NCBI GenBank assembly: GCA_902787595.1
Contig: CADAHD010000085.1
Span: 1-19,894, forward strand
Direction: 5' to 3'
DNA from: an uncultured Lachnospiraceae bacterium
GTDB lineage: Bacteria > Bacillota_A > Clostridia > Lachnospirales > Lachnospiraceae
DNA length: 19,894 nt
Below, piece by piece: positions 1 through 5,646 of the stretch. Under the pieces are notes generated by a model. The model had not been told where the DNA came from. It did no database searches and saw only the letters and a list, made by a program, of their open reading frames with translations. Each line of letters opens with the position of its first letter. Positions within the stretch are counted from its first letter, which is position 1. Made by a program: the position numbers and the translations under genes.

Positions 1-1001
1 GTTGTCCCTTCAAGTTCAACAGGGTCAAAGATTGCTACAGGGTTGATAAGTCCGGTTCTTGAAGTATTCCATTCAACGTCTCGCAGGGTTGTCTCCGCCA
101 TCTCATCAGCCCACTTAAATGCAATTGCCCCACGGGGAAACTTTGCTGTACGTCCTAAAGATGCTGCATAAGCCAGATCATCATAGGAAAGCACCAGACC
201 GTCGGAAGGTATATCATTCTTCTCAACGCGTTTCTCAAAGCCGCCCACAGCATCCACTACATTCGAAGCATTTACCCTTTCATATTCAACGACAGTAAAG
301 CCCAGTTCTTTAAGGAATTCGAACTGCTTCTCCATGGAGTTGCCAAAATCCTTTCCCTCTGCGCTCACCAGCTGGAAAGCTATGACTCTGACACTCCTTT
401 TTGCTGTTATGGCGCTGTCCAGCTGCCTTACAGAACCGCTGCAGAGGTTTCTGGGGTTTTTATACTTTGCGCCCTCCTCGGGAATGCCTGCATTTATGCG
501 TTCAAAATCTTTATAACCTATTACCGCTTCGCCTCTGATAACCAGTTCACCCTCAAAAGCTATATGCAGGGGGAGATTGATAAAAGTCCTGGCATTTGCG
601 GTCACCACTTCTCCCACTTCCCCGTTGCCTCGGGTAACGCACTTTTTGAGCTCGCCGCCCTGATAGGTAAGCACCACGGTAAGACCGTCCTCTTTCCACG
701 ACAAAAGCCCTTCCTGATCCCCCAGCCACTGAGCCAGTTCTTCCCTGCTCTTGGTCTTTGACAGTGATAACATGGGAGACGCGTGCGCTTCCTTGGGAAG
801 ATAATCTACAGCTTCGTATCCTACCTTAAGCGTGGGACTGCCCGCCAGTACGGTGCCCGTCTTTTCTTACAGCGCGACCAGGGCATAATAAAGAGCATCA
901 TAGGTTACGTTAGCCATGATCTCTATGTCTTTTGCATAATACGCCTCTGCCGCTTCGTTCAGGATCGCAACCAGTTCTTCCATTCTTTTTTTATCGTTCA
1001 T
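1..1001 (-). pseudogene. ligA: NAD-dependent DNA ligase LigA, interrupted by an in-frame stop and cut by the window edge
   Basis: LigA seals nicks in DNA using NAD+ through a ligase-adenylate intermediate. The ATG at 1001 is preceded by a strong Shine-Dalgarno (AGGGGG, about 7 nt away) and begins MNDKKRMEEL. The frame hits TAA at 869-867 after 44 codons, then stays open to the window edge with clear LigA sequence: a SPT..VG motif, the adenylation motif as KEDG (normally K-L/V-DG), RGEAV, YKNPRNLCSGSVRQLD, SDGLVL, and FKWA followed by SRTGLINPVA. The TAA sits where relatives have Glu (VAL-E-EKTG), one base from GAA. Just before it the conserved YD.L..EL motif reads YDALYYAL, so damage is clustered. 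The rest of the adenylation domain looks intact, and the C-terminal OB, zinc, HhH and BRCT parts lie outside the window. Identity is certain. Whether the stop is real, an error, or this is a decayed second copy cannot be told here. Confidence 0.85.
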
Positions 1002-1023
1002 ATATTTGTCCCCCTGCGATATA

Positions 1024-1049
1024 AAAGGGGCGCACACGGCACCCCCTTT
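1024..1049 (-). terminator. Intrinsic terminator after the CarD-family gene
   Basis: On the minus strand AAAGGGG pairs with CCCCTTT around a short inner UGC/GCG stem with one bulged G and a CGUGU loop, followed by TTTTAT. It lies between the carD stop (1075-1073) and the ligA Shine-Dalgarno, so it probably ends the carD transcript or attenuates read-through into ligA. Confidence 0.6.
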
Positions 1050-1072
1050 GATGATCATCAATCTTCCTGCAC

Positions 1073-1561
1073 TTATCCAAGCGCAGCATTAAGCATAGCT
1101 TCAGACTCATCCATAGATATGGAAAGAGCTACCGACAGCTCGCTTTTAACAATTCTTTCTGCGTAAGTCAGATATTTTGCGTCCGTAATATTCAGACTCT
1201 TGTGATTTTTCTTGTTAATAGCGCGCACATTTCTAAGATGTCTTATAAGATTGGCAACCTCTACGCTGTCAGCATTCTGAAGTATGACATCACAAGTCTC
1301 GCGATCCGGCATCTGTCCAACCATCTCGCTCTTTTCGATCTGCTTCACAGCTTCCTGGGCTTTCTTTTTGCCCATTACTTTTCTGGAAATTTCTTCCTCT
1401 TTGGTGATCGGAACGTAGATAGTATCTCTGTTATCGTACACCGGTTTAAGTGAATAATAGATCTTATCCGGTCCGCCAAATTCCAGTGGTCCTATCTGTA
1501 CTATTTCACAAGCTCCGGAAACACCGTACATCACATGATCGCCGATATTGTATTTCTGCAT
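1073..1561 (-). CDS. CarD/CdnL-family RNA polymerase-interacting regulator
   Basis: This 162-aa protein starts MQKYNIGDHVMYGVSGACEI, the Tudor-like RNA polymerase interaction domain (RID) of the CarD_CdnL_TRCF family, with the typical GD.V.Y...G pattern, then YY.L.P.....TIYVP at residues 35-51. The remaining residues (about 55-162) form the basic, helical C-terminal domain that in relatives contacts DNA at the upstream edge of the transcription bubble. Family members bind the RNA polymerase beta subunit and modulate open-complex stability. The start is set by GGAGG 6 nt upstream of the ATG. The gene is monocistronic by position, lying between the HU terminator (1691-1719) and its own (1024-1049). 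Upstream DNA holds a direct repeat of GTGAAC (1634 and 1645) and only a weak promoter candidate (TTGTTC-18-TATTAA). No defect is visible. Family is confident; target promoters are unknown. Confidence 0.9.
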   Translation of the reverse strand: MQKYNIGDHVMYGVSGACEIVQIGPLEFGGPDKIYYSLKPVYDNRDTIYVPITKEEEISRKVMGKKKAQEAVKQIEKSEMVGQMPDRETCDVILQNADSVEVANLIRHLRNVRAINKKNHKSLNITDAKYLTYAERIVKSELSVALSISMDESEAMLNAALG

Positions 1562-1690
1562 AAGTCCTCCATTTCCGGTTAAAAGAACAGAAAATCACAA
1601 ACTTATTTTATCAAAAAAGGAATTAATAATCCAGTGAACATTTTGTGAACAAAAGCCAAATTATGTAAACCCTTTACAGCATATATAACA

Positions 1691-1719
1691 AAAAGGCGCT
1701 CCTTTTCAGGAACGCCTTT
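1691..1719 (-). terminator. Intrinsic terminator of the HU gene
   Basis: Read on the minus strand, AAAGGCG..CCT pairs with AGG..CGCCTTT across a GAAA loop and continues into TTGTT. It begins 22 nt past the HU stop codon. Confidence 0.8.
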
Positions 1720-1741
1720 AATAAATCAACCAGAGTAAAAA

Positions 1742-2047
1742 TTATTTCTTCTTTGCTCCCTTTGCTCCGTTTACAGCATCCTTGAAAGCCTTGCCTGCCT
1801 TAAATCTGGGTGCCTTGGAAGCTTTGATCTTGATGCTTTCACCGGTAGAAGGATTACGTCCGGTGCGTGCCTTTCTCTCAGCCACTTCGAAAGTACCGAA
1901 ACCAACAAGCTGAACCTTGCGGTCACCCTTTTTGTTAGCCAGTTCTTTCTTAACAACATCGATAAATGCGTTAAGTCCGTTTTCAGCATCCTTCTTGGAA
2001 AGCTTAGTTTCCTTTACGATAGCTTCAACTAATTCTGCCTTATTCAT
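1742..2047 (-). CDS. hup: HU-family histone-like DNA-binding protein
   Basis: HU is a small basic dimer that bends and compacts DNA and serves replication, repair and recombination complexes. The 101-aa product begins MNKAELVEAI, followed by two dimerisation helices, the GFGTFEV turn at about residues 49-55, and the DNA-binding arm with the signature RTGRNPSTGESIKI (residues 61-74), then PRFKAGKAFKDAVN. Standard HU ends near residue 90-92; here a short Lys/Gly/Ala-rich tail (NGAKGAKKK) adds roughly ten residues, which may increase non-specific DNA contact. Start choice is clear: GAGAGGAGAG lies just upstream of the ATG. The gene has its own promoter (2103-2131) and terminator (1691-1719), so it is probably a single-gene transcript. 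Confidence 0.97.
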   Translation of the reverse strand: MNKAELVEAIVKETKLSKKDAENGLNAFIDVVKKELANKKGDRKVQLVGFGTFEVAERKARTGRNPSTGESIKIKASKAPRFKAGKAFKDAVNGAKGAKKK

Positions 2048-2102
2048 TTTTCTCTCCTCTCAAAATGTTTGATTTACGGCACTTTTACTACCGCCAATTG
2101 AA

Positions 2103-2131
2103 AGAATACCACCATTTACAGTACTTTGCAA
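2103..2131 (-). promoter_or_regulatory. Sigma-A-type promoter for HU
   Basis: On the minus strand TTGCAA (2131-2126) and TATTCT (2108-2103) are separated by exactly 17 nt, about 55 nt upstream of the HU start codon. No start-site data exist, so this is a consensus match only. Confidence 0.55.
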
Positions 2132-2181
2132 GAGAAAACACAATTTTTTTCCGAAAAATCACTATATCTTGTAGTTTTATC

Positions 2182-2913
2182 TCACTGAAGCCCGCTCATC
2201 TTCTTAAGTTTCTCTCTCTCCAGTTCAAAAATGAAGCGCACGAATTCTTCTCTGGCATCCTGTTTAAGATCAACAAACTGCATGCTGTGGTCGTAATTAC
2301 CGCGCTGTCCCTTAAAAAGCCCGGTACGTATAAGTTTGCCAAGGAAGATATAATTCTTCTTGCTGCCGCCGGGTGTATCCGCTACAAGATGGGTAATGAC
2401 CATGGAGTTCAGCTCGATCTCATCCTTTGATGTGAAACGCACTCCGCCTCCGCTGATATCAAGTGTTGTACCGCTTTTAAAGCCTTTGAGTCTCAGCAGT
2501 GTACCGTTTTTGGTAGCTTCTCTGAAATCATTTGCATTTTCTGCCGTAAGCACCAGATAACGCAGCGGGATAGATGTTTCGAGCCTGTAATGCGCCCGCC
2601 TTTCATATCTCTGCAGAGTACCCGTCAGTTTAATATCAACAACACGGATATTGCCCTCTCCCCTGCTTTTTACCACTTCTACAGGAGCGTTGTAGATCTT
2701 GTTGCCGAAGAAAAAGGCATTATAACGCTCACCCGCGTGCAGCGGTATAAGACGTGATTTGATCACGGGATTGGTGATGCTCAGGTTAGTGCCATCCTCT
2801 ATATCATGAATGGCGCTGGCCATCTTCTTCTCCTGCGCATCCGGATCATCCAGATTGTATTTTCGCCCTACCAGCGTAAGCGGCATACCGGGCTTTAATA
2901 CCTTTTCCCCCAT
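2182..2913 (-). CDS. PilZ-domain c-di-GMP receptor, YcgR-like flagellar brake
   Basis: The 243-aa product has the two-part layout of YcgR-type proteins: an N-terminal beta-barrel (about 5-98) and a C-terminal PilZ domain (about 100-235). Both c-di-GMP motifs are visible: the Arg cluster QRYERRAHYR at 101-110, which supplies RxxxR, and D152-I-S154-G-G-G157 (D/NxSxxG). Binding-competent family members transmit c-di-GMP to the flagellar motor or other outputs, and two chemoreceptors elsewhere in this window support motility. Start: AGGA lies 7 nt upstream of the ATG at 2913. The gene begins only 14 nt after the aminotransferase stop codon, so the two are very likely co-transcribed, although no functional link is obvious. 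The C-terminus (LEREKLKKMSGLQ) is helical. Specific role (motor brake, exopolysaccharide or other) is inference. Confidence 0.85.
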   Translation of the reverse strand: MGEKVLKPGMPLTLVGRKYNLDDPDAQEKKMASAIHDIEDGTNLSITNPVIKSRLIPLHAGERYNAFFFGNKIYNAPVEVVKSRGEGNIRVVDIKLTGTLQRYERRAHYRLETSIPLRYLVLTAENANDFREATKNGTLLRLKGFKSGTTLDISGGGVRFTSKDEIELNSMVITHLVADTPGGSKKNYIFLGKLIRTGLFKGQRGNYDHSMQFVDLKQDAREEFVRFIFELEREKLKKMSGLQ

Positions 2914-2927
2914 AGCTTATCCTGTTA

Positions 2928-4211
2928 TCATTCTCCCAATATTTTCTCGGCGCTGACTATCTTAACGCAAAGGACAAAGAGTTCCGCAGCTTTCTTAAGA
3001 TCCTCTACCGGAGGAAGTGTAGGCGCAATACGGATATTGCTGTCTTTTGGATCATTGTGATACGGCCATGTAGCCCCTGCTCCGGTCATAACAACGCCGG
3101 CCTTCTTTGCCTTCATGACTATGGCCTTTGCGCAGCCCTCCAGAGCATCAAAACTGATAAAATATCCGCCCTTGGGCTTGGTCCAGCAGCCCACATCCAG
3201 GCCGCCCAGATTGTCTTCCAGCACCTTCTCAACCATCTCAAACTTAGGTCTGATAATATCGGCATGCTTTTTCATATGCTCAGTCATACCGTGAATATCC
3301 TTAAAGAAACGCGCATGGCGAAGTTGGTTAACTTTATCATGACCTATGGTCTGATTCTTAAGCTGCTTCTTGATATCCTCCAGATTGTTGAGTGAAGTAG
3401 CAAGCGCTGCTATACCGCTTCCCGGGAAGGTTATCTTGGAAGTAGATGCAAATTTATAAACCATATCGGGATTGCCGGCTTTCTTGCATTCCGCAAGTAT
3501 CTCCACAAGATAGTCCTGATCGTCATCATAAAGATGATGTATGCAATAAGCATTATCCCAGAATATTCTGAAATCGGGAGCTGCGGGCTTAAGTCTTGCA
3601 AAACGCCTTACCGTTGCATCCGAATATGAATATCCCTGGGGATTGGAATACTTGGGCACACACCAGATTCCTTTTACAGACGCATCCTCAGACACCAGTT
3701 TCTCAACCATATCCATATCAGGTCCCTCGGGACTCATGGGTACGGGTATCATCTCTATTCCGAAATATTCCGTAATGGCAAAATGCCTGTCATAGCCGGG
3801 TACCGGGCAAAGGAATTTTACCTTATCCAGCTTGCACCAGGGAGTGTTTCCCATGATGCCGTGAGTCATTGCTCTGGCCACGGTATCATACATTACATTC
3901 AGCGAAGAGTTACCGTAAATAATGATATTATCGGGATGATTCTCCATCATATCTCCAAGAAGCTGCTTGGCTTCAGGTATACCGTCAAGACAGCCGTAAT
4001 TGCGGCAATCGGTACCGTCCTCGCAGCGCAGATCTACTTTCGAATTAAGCACATCCATCATTCCCATGGATATATCCAGCTGTTCCTTACAGGGCTTGCC
4101 CCTGCTCATATCCAATGAAAGATTCATAGCCAGATATTTCTGGTATTCCTCATTCAGCCCCTCAAGTTCGGCTTTTAATTCTTCCTTGGACATCTCCTTA
4201 TAAGACTTCAT
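2928..4211 (-). CDS. PLP-dependent aminotransferase, class Ic aspartate aminotransferase family
   Basis: This 427-aa protein belongs to the fold-type I PLP enzymes, closest to the class Ic aspartate aminotransferases (Pfam Asp_aminotransf), which transfer the amino group of aspartate to 2-oxoglutarate. Visible features are LDMSRGKP at 33-40, the PLP-phosphate/substrate region YGNSSLNVMYD (99-109), PKYSNPQG at 186-193 with N190, WDNAY at 218-222 holding D219 (PLP pyridine nitrogen) and Y222, the Schiff-base lysine K259 in STSK, and R394 in SNIRIAP for the substrate carboxylate. All key residues are present and length is normal. A strong AGGAGG lies about 10 nt upstream of the ATG. It is first in a likely two-gene unit with the PilZ gene and has its own promoter at 4282-4310. 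Substrate preference (Asp versus Ala or others) is inferred from family, not shown. Confidence 0.88.
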   Translation of the reverse strand: MKSYKEMSKEELKAELEGLNEEYQKYLAMNLSLDMSRGKPCKEQLDISMGMMDVLNSKVDLRCEDGTDCRNYGCLDGIPEAKQLLGDMMENHPDNIIIYGNSSLNVMYDTVARAMTHGIMGNTPWCKLDKVKFLCPVPGYDRHFAITEYFGIEMIPVPMSPEGPDMDMVEKLVSEDASVKGIWCVPKYSNPQGYSYSDATVRRFARLKPAAPDFRIFWDNAYCIHHLYDDDQDYLVEILAECKKAGNPDMVYKFASTSKITFPGSGIAALATSLNNLEDIKKQLKNQTIGHDKVNQLRHARFFKDIHGMTEHMKKHADIIRPKFEMVEKVLEDNLGGLDVGCWTKPKGGYFISFDALEGCAKAIVMKAKKAGVVMTGAGATWPYHNDPKDSNIRIAPTLPPVEDLKKAAELFVLCVKIVSAEKILGE

Positions 4212-4281
4212 AACTCTGATCCTCCTGAAAATTGATCCCGTGTTTCCGGGACAGTTTTCCCCCTTTTTAACATAATATATT

Positions 4282-4310
4282 ATAATACTATTTTACCATC
4301 CTTTTGTAAA
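4282..4310 (-). promoter_or_regulatory. Sigma-A-type promoter for the aminotransferase-PilZ unit
   Basis: TTTACA (4310-4305) and TATTAT (4287-4282) on the minus strand are spaced 17 nt, in an AT-rich stretch between the preceding gene's terminator and the aminotransferase start. An overlapping TATAAT lies a few bases downstream. Confidence 0.5.
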
Positions 4311-4322
4311 AGGTTTTTTTCA

Positions 4323-4356
4323 AAAAAACCCGCCGGTTTTCCGATCCGGCGGGTTT
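4323..4356 (-). terminator. Intrinsic terminator of the InlB-repeat surface gene
   Basis: AAACCCGCCGG and CCGGCGGGTTT form an 11-bp perfect stem around a 9-nt loop. The minus-strand copy runs into a long T tract, 25 nt past the stop codon at 4381. Confidence 0.9.
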
Positions 4357-4380
4357 TAATACATATCTTGTAAGCTCTCA

Positions 4381-5646
4381 TCACTCCACGACTACATTGA
4401 TCGTGATCGTCTTGCCGTCGATCTTTGCAGTGAACTTTGCCTTACCTTTCCTCCTAGCAGTCACCTGACCGTTCTCGTCCATGAACGCGATATCCGGCTT
4501 GCTGCTCTTAAAGATCACGGGCTGCATTACATTTTCCGCGGAAATGACCGTGCACTTTCTCCCCTCCAGATTGAGCTTCAGCGTGTATTTATTATTCTTT
4601 CCTCCCTCCAGATAGCTGCCCTTCATCCCGATATCCTCAGATAAGACAAATACGGTATAGGTATCCAGCGGATCCTCGCTTGCTTTCGCGGTAAGCACTG
4701 CCAGCCCGGGCTTCTTTGTCTTTACTTTCGTCTTAGAGGCATTCAGCTCCGCGACCTCCGGATCAGAACTGATCCACTCCGGCTTCTTCACACCTTTGAT
4801 CTTTACTTTTATAGGCTTTGTGGAGCCGCTGATGACATGCATGGTCCGTTCCCTTGGCGTGCCGTTCTTCTCCGTTACCGTCACCTTACATTTGTAGGCG
4901 CTGCCGTTGATATAGGCGGTGATGACCGCGCTGCCCTTCGCATAGGCATAGACATCACCGTTCTGATCCACGCTTGCCACATCGGGATCAGCGCTATGGA
5001 AAAGCACCGGCATTTCTACAGGGTCGATTCCGCTGACACTGATCCGGTTAGACTCGTTCTGCCCGACTTCCAGCTTCAGGGATTTCGTTACCTTTGGCTG
5101 CCACACATGTACTTCAACGCAGCGGTCGCCGTACCAGATCTGCGCATCGCCTGCCTTCTTTGCCTTAAACTGTCCCTTCTTGCTGATACTGATGACCTTT
5201 TTGCTCTTCGTATCATCCCTTTTGATCACCCAGCAATCGGGAATGATGAACTTCTGTCCTTTGACCAGGTACAGATCCGTGGTCAGAAGACTGATCATGG
5301 GTACGGGATCCAGCGGCGAATGCGAGCTCAGAAGGATCTCCGGATGTTCCTCCGTATCCGTTTCTACGGCCTTTTCCCACTTCGCATACAGTATGGTATC
5401 CTCCATGATGGGGTCATCAAAATTGAAGCGTTTCCCATCACAGGCGGCTGTCTCAAACCAACCGCAGAATTCGTATCCGGCTACGGACGGTGCCACAGGC
5501 ACCTGTGCTTTTGTCCCTCTTTTCACGCTCTGTGTTGCGGGCGCCACCGTGTCCATGCCGTTTACATTAAAGCTTACTAAGCCGGATTTCCGTAGCCTCC
5601 TCACCGTAAGCATCCACAAAACACCGTCTTCCTGCGTCAAACTCAA
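4381..5646 (-). CDS. C-terminal part of the secreted InlB-repeat/Ig-like protein (downstream frame of a frameshifted gene)
   Basis: The 421-codon open frame overlaps the upstream fragment by 80 nt in the +1 frame. Its first in-frame start would be TTG at 5646 with no usable ribosome-binding site, and its first 20 residues resemble nothing. From VSFNVNG (minus strand from about 5580) it becomes a complete Listeria-Bacteroides (InlB B-type) repeat ending GYEFCGWF...LYAKWE, the fourth of a series begun in the upstream frame. After that come bacterial Ig-like (Big_2-type) stretches with the usual S-D/A-P-D-V-A-S-V-D..G.V.A..KG.A.ITA pattern, at roughly residues 215-258 and 375-421. No LPXTG sorting signal or membrane anchor is seen at the C-terminus, which ends TITINVVVE. 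Best read as the last third of one protein of about 1,360 residues; function unknown, probably extracellular binding or scaffolding. Confidence 0.75.
   Translation of the reverse strand: MSLTQEDGVLWMLTVRRLRKSGLVSFNVNGMDTVAPATQSVKRGTKAQVPVAPSVAGYEFCGWFETAACDGKRFNFDDPIMEDTILYAKWEKAVETDTEEHPEILLSSHSPLDPVPMISLLTTDLYLVKGQKFIIPDCWVIKRDDTKSKKVISISKKGQFKAKKAGDAQIWYGDRCVEVHVWQPKVTKSLKLEVGQNESNRISVSGIDPVEMPVLFHSADPDVASVDQNGDVYAYAKGSAVITAYINGSAYKCKVTVTEKNGTPRERTMHVISGSTKPIKVKIKGVKKPEWISSDPEVAELNASKTKVKTKKPGLAVLTAKASEDPLDTYTVFVLSEDIGMKGSYLEGGKNNKYTLKLNLEGRKCTVISAENVMQPVIFKSSKPDIAFMDENGQVTARRKGKAKFTAKIDGKTITINVVVE

Noticed and set aside
1771..1989. Alternative-frame 72-codon peptide inside the HU gene
   Set aside because: Shadow frame within a clearly coding, well-conserved gene.
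2130..2165. AT-rich hairpin after the PilZ gene as a terminator
   Set aside because: The stem is only A/T pairs with a tiny loop and no clear U tract; too weak to call.
4837..5580. 247-codon plus-strand open frame
   Set aside because: Antisense shadow of the Ig-like/InlB region; no supporting start signal or motif.
5567..5580. Programmed +1 frameshift of the prfB type
   Set aside because: CTT-TAA is suggestive, but the upstream Shine-Dalgarno-like stimulator is missing and there is no biological reason for it in a secreted repeat protein; a one-base insertion is simpler.
5580..5646. Independent start (TTG at 5646) for the downstream surface-protein fragment
   Set aside because: No spaced ribosome-binding site, and the first 20 residues do not resemble anything; the repeat begins only where the frames should join.
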